Positions 37,150 through 60,093 of a stretch of 64,000 bases of DNA are shown piece after piece. Source of the DNA: Kuschelorhynchus macadamiae. Lineage: Eukaryota; Arthropoda; Insecta; Coleoptera; Curculionidae. Made by a program: the position numbers and the translations under genes. The stretch is from positions 186,001 to 250,000 of the forward strand of contig JAUTXW010001311.1 of the NCBI GenBank assembly GCA_030620095.1, in the 5' to 3' direction. Positions within the stretch are counted from its first letter, which is position 1, and each line of letters begins with the position of its first letter. The notes beneath the pieces are model-generated. The model did no database searches. It worked only from the letters and a program-made list of their open reading frames with translations, and was not told the DNA's origin.

Positions 37150-37877
37150 TCGCTTATTGCAGAAAGGGTACATGTCACAAAATGGCAACAAAACGTGTTT
37201 GTTTTAAATTTTGTTATCTAGATTTTAGGAGTAGGTATCATACCCTTAAAATGATAGCTTATTATACTATTCAGTGATATTTTTTTGATTATTTAATCGA
37301 ATTTGACGTGCAAAAAAATTAACAAAATTTGAAACATGTACCCTTTCTGCAATCAACTTCCAGGATTAAGAAATAAAATACATTTTTTTATTAAAAAATG
37401 TGTATTAACGGAAGTTTACACCAAATATTACACTCAAATGAATAAAAATATTTTTAAAAACCTTATTGTAGAATAGGTCGACATCGACATACACCGTCGA
37501 TTTTTTTATATGGTCCATTTTATCAAATTTAATAGGGACTTTACCAACCGGATTTAAACAAAACGTGTGTTTTACGAAACTGTTAATAAACTCCCTCGTA
37601 ACAACAGTGCCTGCTTGACTTCCGTAGGAAAAGTTAGGAACGTCTTTACGTTAAAATATACCTTTTGGTTTCTTGGTATGCCCCCCAAACGATTTGCCTT
37701 GCACCACATTACCTTTGTAGTTCGTATAACGTGTGGCTTTAATGCGAAAAAATACGATAGTTTAGCACAAAAACTAATATCATTAAGTAGTGGAACTTAC
37801 CGATTTCTTTTTATACGATTTCGTTCGTATTTATCTGTGTTTAATGTGATTTGTACCCTTTCTGCAATATACGATTC
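37150..37877. mobile_element. Fold-back/MITE-like insertion in the modular repeat
   Basis: Ends are inverted: TTGAATCGCTTATTGCAGAA continuing AGGGTACA on the left, complement near 37855-37877 on the right. A third inverted copy (gtaccctttctgcaat) lies at 37348-37363. AATTAG flanks both sides, a possible target duplication. The frame at 37567-37890 is not recognisable as a protein. Confidence 0.55.
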
Positions 37878-38720
37878 AATTAGTTTCTAAGTAGTAATTT
37901 TTTTAACGTTTTAGTAGACCGTCATCTTCCGGCATACTGGATTTTAACCAAAATATTACCAGGTACATCCACATACGACCCTTAATATTTGACTAAAATT
38001 TAAAGTCAATCTGTTAAGAAGTTTGTAACCCGCGAACTGACAGACAAACCGACAGACGGACTGACGGAATTGATAAAACATATTTTTGGCATCTAGGGAT
38101 GCTAAAACGGGAAGATACGTAAAATTTGAGAGGGTGATTTTTTCACGATTACAAACAATTTATTTGGCCACCATTTTGTGCCACTGTCTTGAACTAGTAC
38201 CACAGTTTTACTAGTTTATCTCTATACTATAATTAGTTATGGCACACAATTTTTAATCAGTTCATTAAATAGTTTTTTCAGGCTGATTTTTTAATTATTT
38301 TATTAGGGAGTCATTTTGTTCCTCCATCTTGGATTCGTATCAAAATTCTACCAGATGGTTGCTTCATAATACCTGCATTTTGTACAAAATTTTAAATAAA
38401 TTATGTAAGTAATTTTTTATTAATAACTTTTTTAACACTTCATTAGGTCGCCATTTTGTTTTGCCATATTGAATTTTTAGCAAACTGTTACCAGGTCATA
38501 CCCATGTGACTGTTATTGTTTGACCAAAATTTGAAGTCATTCGCGTAAGTAGTTTTTTAGCTTTGCCGCAAACAGACAGACAGATAAACCGACGAATTTG
38601 AGACAACATGTTTATCGGCATAAAGTGTCCCTGAAACGTCCTGAAAGATCTGAAAAATTCGCAGAAGGTGATTTTTTCATCATTACGATACTTTTACGAG
38701 AGAAATAAAATTAAGGGAAG
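37878..38720 (+). repeat. Dispersed modular repeat, direct array
   Basis: Modules 'gaccaaaatttgaagtcatt', 'ctgacagacaaaccgacaga', 'ggccaccattttgtgcc', 'taggtcgccattttgttt' and 'gtgattttttcacgatta'. Confidence 0.72.
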
Positions 38721-39104
38721 ACAGAAAATATATTTAAAATGAATATAAAAAAACGAAATTGTAAATTGTTTTTTACATCTGTCCTAACGAATTCCACCAC
38801 ACACAAAAAAATAAAGTTTATATATACAAGTTGCATTATATGTAATTTTTTACAAAGTAAGTCCTGGGTACTTGAATACAAAAATAAGTAAAGCGGTTTT
38901 AGCAGAACTTTCCTCGTAATAAAGAAAATTTTAACATATATTGATATTTATATAATGTGTTAATTTATTACCAAATAACTGTTTCGAAAGGGTTATGTGT
39001 GTGTGGTAGAATCCGTTACAGGGAATGTTCCGGGTAAGAGTCAATTTATCGGTTTATACTTCCCTTGTAAAAAGAAAGTGTCGTGTTCGTAAAAAAATCA
39101 TATT

Positions 39105-39195
39105 TTCTCAATTCCATCGGTCTATCTGTCTGTCTGTCTGTCTATCTGCCTGTCTGGCTGTCTATCTGTCTGTCTATCGGTCTGTCTGTTCGCGG
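39105..39195 (-). repeat. (TCTG)n-rich segment of the modular repeat
   Basis: Imperfect TCTG/TCTA run; corresponds to the 'gacagacagac' block of the modular family on the minus strand. Confidence 0.7.
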
Positions 39196-39230
39196 CATAG
39201 CTAAATAACTACTTACCCGATAAGAGAGAA

Positions 39231-40778
39231 TAGCCCTTAAAAAAATCTAAATTATTTTCATTCATGTTAAAATTTCGTATGTTCATATTGATTATTTTTG
39301 AAGAACAATGAGAAATGCAATAAACAATCTTTTGGGTGATACTTCAACTGAACTGTGTTTGGTAAATCGCTATATCATATATTAGATAGAAGAAATATAC
39401 AAAAATGTTATTACTGTTATATTAACGATGGGTAGTTACAAATTATAGCTGAGAAAAAAACTTTAATTTGATATACTTAAGGTAATTAATAACGAGCCGA
39501 TGCCTACTTTTTGCTGAAATTCAGCAATACATATTAAAATGATGAGTTTCTTTTTGTATTAAGTACTTTTAATATGACAATAAATTTGAGCAACCGTCTA
39601 TGATTTTTATCGAACCAATAAATGATAAAATCGAAATAGGATAATATATTTTTAAACATTGAAGGGCGTAATACAAAATCGTAAAGCTATGGTAACTTTG
39701 TGAAACTGATCATTTCTCTATATGTATATGGCAGTGATGTTGACTCCAGTTTAAAATTAGGTTTATCAAAAAGGCTAATCCTTAAATTAACCCTAGTAAA
39801 GCCTTTGAATTTTATTCTGATGAAAATAGGTGTAGTATGGGTGCAAAAAATTTTCTTGCACAAAAATATTTTAATGCTCTTTTAATTTCCTGTTACTTTC
39901 CATGAATGTAAAAAACTCCCTTGAAAAACATTTAGATATAAAAAATATTAAAGGGTGGCATATTACCTGATCATTTTGTATTCATAATAAAATACTACAT
40001 TATTTGATAGCTTTATTTTCAAATTTACAATGTGTAATTAAATTCGATCACTACAATACATGTACAAATGGCCGCAGTAACATATTATTTGGCAAGAGAA
40101 CAACAATATTCGAAAATTAAATTTATCTCTAATAATATCCAATAAAATATACATGCTCTTTGATATTGATCAACACCATAATACCCGAAAAATTTTTGAT
40201 TGAAAATAGACTATATTCATAGCCTTTGAAACGTGCCAATACTGCGCTTTCAAAATAGGTAATTTAATATCCATTTGGATAAAATTATACACAAAACATG
40301 AAAAGATCTGCGCGATAACAATAGGATATTATATTTAGAATCCATAAAATACAAAGGAAACAATGGACTATTGACAATATTTCAAATTAATACACACTTT
40401 TGTGCATAGGTACATTTTAACCTTTTTGGAACTTTATATTAAGGGTTAGTTTGAAGTCAAAGCACCAGTAGGCTTTTCCAGAGCTGCAAATAAAAACCAA
40501 GTATAATCAACTTTTAAATTCTTGACTTGATAAATATGTAAGATTAGAAAACCACTAAAAGCCAGAATAAATAATCGTCACATACAAATAAGCAAAGAGG
40601 TAACTTTAGCTAGCGATTCTATAAAATACACAAGCATGGAAATGATATGTTTTTAATTGAAGTTAAATGTACTGTTATATAGTACTAAAGAATACCAGAA
40701 AATTAACATAGTATCCTGTTTATTAATTTTTATGTTAACATGATTTTTTTTAGGTAAATTACGATTTCTCAAGATATT
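39231..40778. other. Upstream region of the gustatory receptor gene
   Basis: AT-rich, no transposon ORF recognised. A promoter must lie here, but I cannot point to one. Confidence 0.35.
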
Positions 40779-51048
<10,270 letters not shown>

Positions 51049-51080
51049 TTCTTTACAATATAAGACAGTTGCACGAAACA

Positions 51081-51086
51081 AATAAA
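51081..51086 (+). terminator. Candidate polyadenylation signal of the gustatory receptor gene
   Basis: AATAAA 33 bases after the stop codon. Confidence 0.5.
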
Positions 51087-51235
51087 TTACGCAATATTCT
51101 TTGTCATTTTAGTAGTAGTTTTCTCTATTCTGTCTTATTCAATTAAATATAGCTCTTAAAGGTACGGTTTTATTTTTATATTTGCCCAATTTTTCTGAAA
51201 ATAAGTGTCGGCATAAATGAAGTTAGCAAACATTT

Positions 51236-51326
51236 TGGTATGATATTCTCCTTCTCATGGTGCCTATCCGTTTCGGATGTTGGCGATCATCATGGCAATC
51301 AGAATTTTGTTTACTGCAGCCCGGAA
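51236..51326 (-). mobile_element. 3' end of a minus-strand RTE-like LINE (split part A)
   Basis: Minus strand encodes the C-terminal LINE motif LIAMMIANIRNG. It continues the LINE at 54292-55530; the two parts are separated by the MULE-like insertion, with agcccg(g/a)aa duplicated at the break. Confidence 0.7.
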
Positions 51327-51742
51327 GCATATTCAGTAACAGCAGATGCGCTAGACGATCGGCTCGGATTGGCTACACTTACCTAGGCGTCCAGTAACGG
51401 CAGACGTTCTAAAACTAGCACGTCTGCTATTACTAAACTTTTACCGTGAATTTTTTTTGTACACGTTACTCTTAAATACTATTAAACACCTAATATTTAG
51501 TCTTTTTAATATGCTTTTTTTTTAATTCCTACAATTTGGGAATGCCTGCATTGATTTATTTAAAATTTAGAGCACAAACAGGCTGGGTCGATGCCTATGG
51601 ATGTTGAGTTTAGTTTTAGGTATAATGAACACCATTTTTAAATATTTTTAGGAGTTTAAAAGAAATATTCAGAAATTGTTGACATTGTAGGACCATTTAA
51701 GTCTAAACTTCATAGAATTTAAAAAACAAATTAAGGTAGATG

Positions 51743-53060
51743 TCATATTGTCGAGGCTATTGGCGTAAAAACATTAAAATTTAAAAATATAATAAAACAT
51801 TTCGCAATTGTTAATTTAAAGAAAGGCAATACGAGCGCAAAACAAAAAATAAAAATAATATTAATTTTGCAAAAGCAATTTTTATGAGGTTCTATTCTAT
51901 CATTGACGCCATGCAATGGTTGAAATATTTTGCCGCACGGTTGCTTGCCACAGGCTAGTTCATATATCTCACATCTCATGCCAAGAGATAATGTGTTTAA
52001 GCAAACATTGATATTTTCTTTTTTTGCCACAGCAGCCTGGTGTTTACAATTTTTTCCATTGTAACCCACAGAACAAGTACAATTGCAAGACAGTATATCA
52101 ACTGTATATACGATAACCGTATCCTTTGTAGATATAACACGAAACTCCATATTTCCAATTTTAACAATATTTGATGGCAAAATATCTTTAACGTAATTAT
52201 TTGTATTAGTTATCCTAATCATTAACTCACGGCTATAATATAAACACCATACCTCAATTCTTTCTTATTCTTCTTCATAGCATTGATATTTTGTAAATTT
52301 GAATACCTGGAAAATTGTTCAAATTGTTTTTATGCATGATTCCACTCATCCTCAGATTAACTTGTAAGTATATTCGGGAATATTGAATAGGAATTTTGGA
52401 AATCTTCTTTTGGAATGCCATTTTTAGATGTTTGAATCCATTTCCAGCATGCCTTTAAAATATGGAAGGAACACAACAGTAGTCTGGAATCTGACCAGAT
52501 GGGAAATATTTCATATAGAGCTTCCAAACCTAAGCAAAAAACGTCTGATTTTGGCTACTACTTAAGATACAACCCAAGTTGCTGATTACGTTATTAAAAA
52601 ATACACTTTATAATTTTGTACATCGCAGTTACTGGATGCACCCACAAACATAATTTCAGAAGCTTGCGGTAATTTCGCAGCTTTTTGCATTATAGGTGTA
52701 TAAATGTCGACACAATAATGTTCTCCCTGACTTATAATTTTAAATAACGTACCATTGGTTTCTGCTAATTTAAGGCAGGTTTCTAATTGAACAAGCATGC
52801 CTTAGCCAGTTCGAGGTCCATAGTGGTCTTTGAAGTATTTTCTCCAAAGCGTTTGTACGTCAGTTTTTGTAGGAAAGTTATTTCTGTCAACAATATTAAC
52901 CTCATAGAGAGCATCCCATTCTTCCATCATTGACATGAAAAATGTATGATAAGCGGAACTGACAGAATGCCCGTTCCTAAAAAATTCTAAAATTTTATTT
53001 TTTGTTTCCTGTCCTAAGGGTCATCCACTTAAATTATCTACAGAAAAAAGCCTGTGATAC
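51743..53060 (-). pseudogene. MULE-type transposase with SWIM zinc finger, decayed
   Basis: Minus strand, N- to C-terminal: FFRNGHSVSSAYHTFFMSMM, then DRNNFPTKTDVQTLWRKYFK (52990-52810). Next CVDIYTPIMQKAAKLPQASE with IMFVGASSNCDVQNYKVYFL (52798-52586), where family members have FVDxSxNxD and the first catalytic Asp is Gly. LLLCSFHILKACWKWIQ (~52500) is the His/Trp region. The SWIM finger is CNCTCSVGYNGKNCKHQAAV at 52100-52035. Stops and shifts occur near 52805 and 52580. SWIM fingers bind DNA or protein in this family. Confidence 0.75.
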
Positions 53061-54250
53061 AAAAACATGAAATTTAGTTGAATCTTTTCCCATGATTTTT
53101 TTGACAAAATATAACACTCAAAGTAGAATTTTGAAAAAAATACAAACATTCTTTATACCATGCAGTTTTTGTTGTCATCTTAAGCTGGTATACGATAGAT
53201 ATAAGCCGCTATATGTATGATAATTTGCCATAAAAATGAATATTTGAAAATCAATCAAAATTGAAATTTAAATGGAGCATATTTTAAATTTTTGCGCTAC
53301 CCTGTATAATATCAACATGAAAATAGTCATCATTAAAATTAAGTACCTTATTAGGTATAATTCCAAAAAATTAAATTGCATTACAAATTATTATATTTTA
53401 TTTGGAGCAGCGTATATTTTTGGGATACCCAGATACACTTTAAAGTACTATACTGAATATTAATTTAATATCAAAATTATGTAAATAAAAAGAATATATT
53501 TGGAAGTAATTCAGATTAATTGAGATTTTAAATGGAGTAACCTATTATAGATATATTTAAGTTACCCTCTGCACTATGTACAAACTACCAACATAAAACT
53601 ATTATATTTTCTAAGTAACCTCGTACGTGATCAACTATCAAGGTATAACAATTAGAGCATGGTAATTGGAAATAGGTACTACTCTACTAAACTTGATAAA
53701 ACAGAAAGCTTCAATCGACGAGCAGTATAAACTAAAAATAGGCAGTACAAAATGTAATATAATTTTAGTAGCATATGTACAATACATTTGCATTTGACTT
53801 ATTTGGTCCTTTCCTTTTAATTACTTATAAATAAATTTAATTAAAAACAGATATGACTCAATAGTTTAAACGTATCGAGCGTTTATATACATACCTATTG
53901 GGTTCGACAATTCTAACGTACAGATTAAGTGATTTTATTTAGATTAATCGATTATTATAATTTAAATACTTTCAGGTTTGAAAACTTGCTAGTGAAATCT
54001 GGAGAGACATTGAGTACTGATTTATATCTATATTTATTTATTTCCTTGTAGCTCTTTGTTATTGGTTCCATTTTTTTAAATAATACTTGTAACATTATTG
54101 AATCCAATTCGCAGTACACGGATAACATTAACATAGTAACATAACAACAAAAAAGGCATACATAACTAGCCTGTTTATCGTTCCACCTGCATCCTTGATT
54201 GCTTACTCTAGAGCGTGTGTACCTACTGCTTAAAATAGCGTAGCCGAAGA
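53061..54250. other. Non-coding interior of the MULE-like element
   Basis: AT-rich; no gene recognised up to the right terminus. Confidence 0.45.
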
Positions 54251-54291
54251 GATGTTGAGTTTTCTAGCACGTCTGCTGTTACTGAATATGC

Positions 54292-55560
54292 AGCCCGAAA
54301 GAGATCAACTGTTGTTGTGTTGTACTATAGTCGAAGGTTCTTGAGCCAAAATATACGTCTTCTTCAGTGTCCTCTTTTTCCGTCGGCTGTCCTTTGCAAT
54401 ATCAATTGCGGCAGATTATAGAACTCAAGATTTCTCAGAACGTGACCCATGTATTATAATTCTAAGTTTTTACGGTGGTAAACAGTTTCTTTCCTTTTTC
54501 CAATCTTTCTAAAACTGCCAGATTAGTGACATGGTTAGTCCAAAGTGTTTCTTACACGAGGCTTCTGTGAGAGTTCATGACTCCACTCCATATAGTACAA
54601 CCGGGAAAACGTGACATCTAAGGAGTCTGATCTGCGTTGCCAATGTTAGGTCGTGGCATCTGAATATTTTTACCATCTTTGCAATTGACGTCTCTGCATC
54701 GCTGAAAGAGCACTTGTAGGCTAAACAAAGCCTCCCTTGTTCCCAGGGCATTTCGAAATCCGATCCATGATGTGATCTTCGCATATCTGGAAAAGTCATC
54801 AACGTAATATTTTCAACTTCAGCAGATGGCGCATTAAACTGATAATTAGAATTAAACTGATAATTAGATATTCATTGCAATGTCCAGCATTCGATATTTT
54901 TTTGGATTGACGATGAAGGTAGATCTCAACCATGATTTTGGAATATCTCCTAAGGATTATATGTGGTTGAATATTCGTGTCAGCCATCGAATGCGGTCTT
55001 CATCGATTAATTTTAGGAGCTCAACATAGATATTATCTGGCCCAGTGGATTTTCCTTCTTTAAATTGCGCTATGACTTTTCTTATTTTGTCTACTCTTAT
55101 TAGTAGCAATTCAACATTTTGGTTTCAAATTTTGGAGGAAGCTCAGTCCAAAAATACATTTTGTCCATGTTTCCATTTTTTGTCTTTTGTCAATGAAAAT
55201 GTTGCCATTAGAGTCATGGAATCTTCGGACTGACTTAGATTCCAGTAGCTTCTTTGACCTTTTTGTGCATGTTAAAAAGGTCATGCTCAAAAGTCTCTAC
55301 TCCCTCGCATTGCGCCTTGAACAATTTTTCTTTGCCCTTCTTATTTTCGGTTTTATCTAATTTTGTATTTAGCTGGGCTGTTCTTAGTGTTTCTTCGGTG
55401 CCCCATCAACGTCAACATATGTTTCGTCATCCAGTTGTTTATGCCTTAATTTTCCATTGTGAGATGTGGCCTTCCAATCCCGTTAAAAACTGCAGTGAAC
55501 TGTTGAAATTCTACCTCTGGGCGTGAAATTAGCTCCACAATAAATTTAAACATTGTTTTT
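54292..55560 (-). pseudogene. RTE-like LINE reverse transcriptase (split part B)
   Basis: Minus strand shows ELLKLIDEDRIRWLTRIFNH (~55010-54955) and SWLRSTFIVNPKK. The segment downstream of the RT core is KIFRCHDLTLATQIRLLRCH, then VFPVVLYGVES (54660-54575). A tail reads ILAQEPSTIVQHNNS. Upstream (55530-55250) an N-terminal part gives KLFKAQCEGVETFEHDLFN. RT catalytic core is missing by deletion around 54830. Relic. Confidence 0.68.
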
Positions 55561-56593
55561 TAGATACCATGCTATACCTAAAATGCGCAAGGTGTCTACT
55601 GTCGTAACTAAATGCAAGTGACCGGTTGCGTCTTTAAAACGTATATCTGATCAGGTTTTTACACATGCCACACCGGTGACAATTATAGTGGCACATCTAG
55701 AACAATGCTATTACTTCCCTCGTAAAAGTATTATAATCGTAAAAAAATCATTTTCCGAGATTTTTTCAGATCTTCACGTTTCAAGGTCCCGAGATAACGA
55801 AAAACATGTTTTCTGCTCACCCGATTGACTTAAAAATTTGGTCAAAAGTTAAGGTTTTTCTGGGGATAACCTGGTAATATTTTGGTAAAAATACAATAGG
55901 GCGAAACAAAATGGCGGCCTAGTGAAATGTTAAAAAAAATACTATTAAAAAACTACTCATCTAATTTATCTCGAATTTTGCAAAAAACATCAAGTATTAT
56001 ATTGTAAGTACGAATCTAAGATCAAATTGTGTACCATAACTAATTTTAGTATAGGGATCAACTAGTAAAATAGTGGTATTAATTCAAGATGGCCGAACAA
56101 AATGGCGGCCAAATAAAATGTGTGTACTCGTAAAAAAATCACCCTCTCAGGTTTTATACATCTTTACGTTTTAGCGACCCTAGATGCCAAAAAATATGTT
56201 TTATCAATTCTGTTGGTCCGTCTGTCGGTCTGTTTGTCTGTTCATTAGTTCGCGGCATAGCTTAAAGACTACATACCTGATTGCTTATTAAAAAATTAAA
56301 AATTATGAGTCATATGAGGATGACCTGGTAATATTTTGGTAAAAATTCAATATGGCGAAACAAAATGGCGGCCTAGTAAAATGTTAAAAAATATTATTAA
56401 AAAACTACTCGTCCAATTTAACTCAAAATTTGCAAAAAACAATAAGTATTATGTTGGAATCAACTGATAACGTTCTAAAAATTCACCCTGAAAAACTGCT
56501 TAATGGTTTGATTTCAAATTATGTGTCATTATTAATTGTGAACTAGGTTTGGATCCAGTAAAAAAAAAAACAAATGTCTATTTTTAAATAGTC

Positions 56594-56625
56594 GACGTTT
56601 TGCTATTTTATTGTTGCATCTTCAG
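56594..56625 (-). ncRNA. Hammerhead-like core, inverted unit
   Basis: Minus strand CTGAAGA, T, GCAAC, AATAAA, then ATAGC and CAAAACGTC: the GAAA box is mutated to CAAA and stem II is broken. Confidence 0.4.
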
Positions 56626-56775
56626 GTCCTCAGGCCACATAAACCTCATATTATCAGTCTTTACCTACTCCGTTGGTCCGCAGACACTTCCCAGATATTA
56701 AGTTTCTATGGTTTTCGTTACCAATCAATGATTATATTAGAGTAGTGTATTACAAAAGTCTTTTTTTAAATTGTC

Positions 56776-56807
56776 TACGTTTCGCAACTTTATTGTTGCA
56801 TTCTTAG
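56776..56807 (-). ncRNA. Hammerhead-like core, inverted unit
   Basis: Minus strand CTAAGAA, T, GCAAC/GTTGC with AATAAA loop, GAAACGTA: stem II is perfect, the CTGANGA core and last base are changed. Confidence 0.4.
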
Positions 56808-58015
56808 GACACATATATAGATTTTATATCCTGCATGAAACCCGTATTATCTTCTTTACCTACTCCTGGTTTGCATATATTTTCCAGATATTAAGTTTGT
56901 AAATGATTTTCGTTAAGGATCTTCTTGTCGGTAGGGTGATGTATTGTTTTGGTTAGGAAATATCTGCGGAGCAGATAAAGACTGATAAAATGGGTTTCCA
57001 TTTAAGATGGCGTAAAAAAATGGCGGCCAAATAAAATTTTTAAAAAATCAATGTAAAAAATCCTGTTTAAATTTTACAGAAAAATTAGATGTGAAAATGA
57101 GATAAACTGGTACAAATTCAACATGGCGTAGCAAAATAACGGTATGTGTCCATGTAAAAATTACTTATTAAATTTATTTTAAATTATGCCCAGAAGTGTG
57201 ACATAGGTAGAGAGAAAATGGTAAAATATTGGTATAAATCCAATATGATTGAACAAAATAACAATCAAGACAGTATATGTAACACATATACAAGGTTATT
57301 CACGCAACACGTTCATTAAAAGTTTTTGATGATGCCATTTAGATGAAAATTTCAAATTTTGGGATTAAGGTAAGGTCAAATGGTACTTCTTTTTTGAAAT
57401 ATTTTCAACTTCCTGTCACTTCCGGTTTAACCGGAAGTTGGTATCAACTTGCTTATTTTAAATGGAACTCCCTGTATTTTATGATATTTTTGGATTCTAC
57501 GGAGAATTTTATTGCTATTTTATGTAGCATGTCCTATACCTAGGTTCAAGCGTTCTTAAGATATTTGACCTTGAACCGAAAATGAGCCTTCGGGGTACCA
57601 AATTTTAAAATCTCATATTTTTGTGAGTTTTGAAGATATAATCTTCATATTTTGAAGACGATCGGTAAATAATCTTAGAATTCTATTTTTTTTATTGAAT
57701 GTGTCTATTTTTATACAGGGTGTCCTAAATTCAGCGGCAAACATTCACATTTTCAAAGCCGCTAAAGTCCGTTTTTTTAAATGGGACACCCTATAACTAT
57801 CAAATGTAGAATTTCATTTTCTATCGAATTGTATTAAGGTTCCCTATACCTATTCGTAACCATTTTCGAAATAATTGGGTTTTATAAAAATATCGTATGT
57901 ATTTGCTTAAATGTTTACATGTTCCAATGGTGAGCCATGGAAAAACAATTGAGATCCAATAGTATGCGTTATTTATCGAAAGCTGTCAGTGATAAACTAA
58001 ATCTTCTAAATCGAA

Positions 58016-59087
58016 ATGGAAGAATACTCAAACGCTGATGTTCTCAATCTATTTTATATTCATGGAGAATGTTATAAAATTTTGGAAAGAACGTGTCGTG
58101 TGTTTAATGAACGCCACCCTGATTCGCCGCCAATGAACAAGTCAAAATTCAAGAGGATTGAAACGAACTTTTTGCGCTTTGGCAAGGTTAAAGTTACTAA
58201 AAATGTTCCGAAACCAGTGACAAAACACATTAGCTTATTTCCACGCAACCCGCAAGGTTCAATACCGTCTGCAGAAAACGATTTGGGAATTTCTTCTTCA
58301 TCTCTCCAAAGAATCTTGAGCGAACATTATATGCACCCTTATTCCTTCCAAAACGTGCAAGCCTTGAGACCTGGTGATGACGTCCAACGAGTAGAATATT
58401 GCGAATTCGTGTTTTTGAAAATTCAAGAGGACCCTCAATTCCTTTTAAAAATATTTTGGACCGGAAGCGAAATTTTCTAGAGAAGGAATAACAAATAGAA
58501 GAAACGAACATTTCTGGGCAGCAGAAAATCCGCACGCTTTACGCGAAACGCGTTCTCAAGAGAGGTTTAGCTTCAATGTTTTCGGTATAGTATTAAATGA
58601 TCAGGTGCGGTACTGTATTTATGAAGACAATTTAAACAGTGACAAGTATTTGGAAATTCTACGAGGGACGGTTTCTGAATTTATAGAAGAAATTCCTTTT
58701 GGTGATCTGCAAAATTATAGATATCAATTAGATGGGGCACCAGCACACAATTCCGCTGCAGTTTATCTCCAATTATCTCTAATTTTTGAAGATCGCTGGA
58801 TTGGTCCTAATGGCCCTTGGAGATTGCCCCCGCGATCGCCTCATTTAACACCCCTAGAGTTTTATTTATGGGGATTTATCAAAGGTAAAGTATATGCTTC
58901 CCCAGTAAATAACCAAAAAGATTTACTGGACAGGATACGAACAGCTTTTGCCGAATTAGAAAACGGACAAATTCAACGGGCCACAGCAACTGTACAAAGA
59001 AGAATTGAAATGTGTCTTCAAATGAACGGACATCATATAGAACATTTGTTATATTTCAATTTTATTATTTTATTTATTTATTATTGA
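58016..59087 (+). pseudogene. DD41-type Tc1/mariner transposase, one frameshift
   Basis: Starts MEEYSNADVLNLFYIHGECY (helix-turn-helix, DUF4817-like), then a second helical region LGISSSSLQRILSEHYMHPY. The frame shifts near 58450; in the new frame GPEAKFSREG stands where the family has TDEAKF, so the first catalytic Asp is Pro. The rest is good: HFWAAENPHALRET, YQLDGAPAHNSAAVYLQL (second Asp), DRWIGPNGPWRLPPRSPHLT and PLEFYLWG. The third acid is Glu, 41 residues after the second Asp. About 350 residues overall, normal length. Probably inactive. Confidence 0.85.
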
Positions 59088-59185
59088 TTGTTAGATTGCT
59101 ATAATTTTTAAGTTCACTAAAACTAGTTTAGAACAGTCTCGAACTTAGTAGATATGGTTAAAAATAATGTTAACAATTTATTACA

Positions 59186-59362
59186 TTTTTTATAACTTTA
59201 ACTTTTCCGAAACGAAAAAATTTTGTTTCAATCCTCTTCAATTTTCTCTTGTTCATTGGCGATAAATGAGGATGTTTTTCATTAAAAACATGGCACGTTC
59301 TCTCCAATATTTTGTAACATTCTCCACGAATATAAAATAAATTGAGAATATCAGCTTCTGAG
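59186..59362 (-). pseudogene. Inverted copy of the transposase 5' coding region
   Basis: Minus strand matches 58015-58206 (ENVTKYWRERAMFLMKNI, then MNKRKLKRIETKFFRFGK in the proper frames). The inner part of the right arm; transcription through both would give a coding-region hairpin. Confidence 0.8.
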
Positions 59363-60093
59363 TGTTATTTTATTTTAATTTAATAGTTTCAAATCAGCTG
59401 TCATGTTGAATAGAAAAGCACAACAATTGTTTTTCCATGGCTTACTATGGGAAGGTTTAAGCATTTAGCAAATACATATGATAGTTTAATAAAAACCTGA
59501 TTATTTCGAAAATGGTTAGGAATAGGTATAGGGAACCTTAATACAGTTCGATAGAAAATTAAATTCTACATTTGATAGTGCATAAAGTTATAGGGTGTCC
59601 CATTTAAAAAAATGGACTTTAGCGGCTTTGAAAATGTGAATGTTTGCCGCTGAATTTAGGACACCCTGTATAAAAATAGACAAATTCAATACAAAAAATA
59701 GAAACCTAAGATTATTTACCGATTGTCTGCAAAATATAAAGATTATATATTCAAAATTTACAAAAATATGAGATTTTAAAATTTGGTACCCCGAAGGCTC
59801 ATTTTTGGTTCAAGGTCAAGTATCTTAAGAACGCTTGAACCTAGGTATAGGACATGCTACATAAAATAGCATTAAAATTCTCCGTAGAATCCAAAAATAT
59901 CATAAAATACAGGATGTTCCATTTAAAATAAGCAAGTTGATACCAACTTCCGGCTAAAAGGGAAGTGACAGGAAGTTGAAAATATTTCAAAAAAGAGGTA
60001 CCCCTTGACCTTACCTTAATCCCAAAATTTGAAATTTTCATCTAAATGGCATCAACAAAAACTTTTAATGAACGGGTTGCGTGAATAACCCTG

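Larger units (their letters stand above)
51327..54291 (-). mobile_element. MULE-like DNA transposon inserted in a LINE
   Basis: 2,965 bp; ends are inverted over 20 exact bases (GCATATTCAGTAACAGCAGA). A 9-bp duplication AGCCCGGAA / AGCCCGAAA (51318-51326, 54292-54300) flanks it; 9-bp duplications are typical of Mutator-like elements. The left end has an additional inverted copy of the terminus (51403-51432). It encodes a decayed SWIM-type transposase on the minus strand. Confidence 0.78.
55690..57285 (-). repeat. Dispersed modular repeat, inverse array
   Basis: Contains 'aaaatggcggcc' four times (55912, 56100, 56362, 57018 regions), 'gtccgtctgtcggtctgt', 'gttcgcggcatagcttaaag' and 'gatttttt cagatcttcac'. 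Interrupted at 56540-56999 by two inverted hammerhead-like units. Confidence 0.78.
57291..60093 (+). mobile_element. Tc1/mariner (DD41-type) element with ~0.9-kb inverted arms
   Basis: 2,803 bp; ends CA(A/G)GGTTATTCACGCAAC with TA duplication (57289-57290, 60094-60095). Arms 57291-58206 and 59186-60093 are inverted copies that include the first ~64 codons of the transposase. Within each arm lies a shorter palindrome 'cagggtgtccta...ggacaccctat' (57713-57795; mirrored at 59592-59674). Confidence 0.9.

Noticed and set aside
37567..37890. 107-codon plus frame in the fold-back element
   Set aside because: No domain, odd composition, and it runs into the inverted terminus.
39105..39195. CRISPR-like or regulatory short repeat (TCTG)n
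   Set aside because: It is the TCTG-rich block of the dispersed modular repeat; no spacers and a eukaryotic context.
58230..58535. 101-codon minus frame
   Set aside because: Shadow of the transposase on the plus strand.
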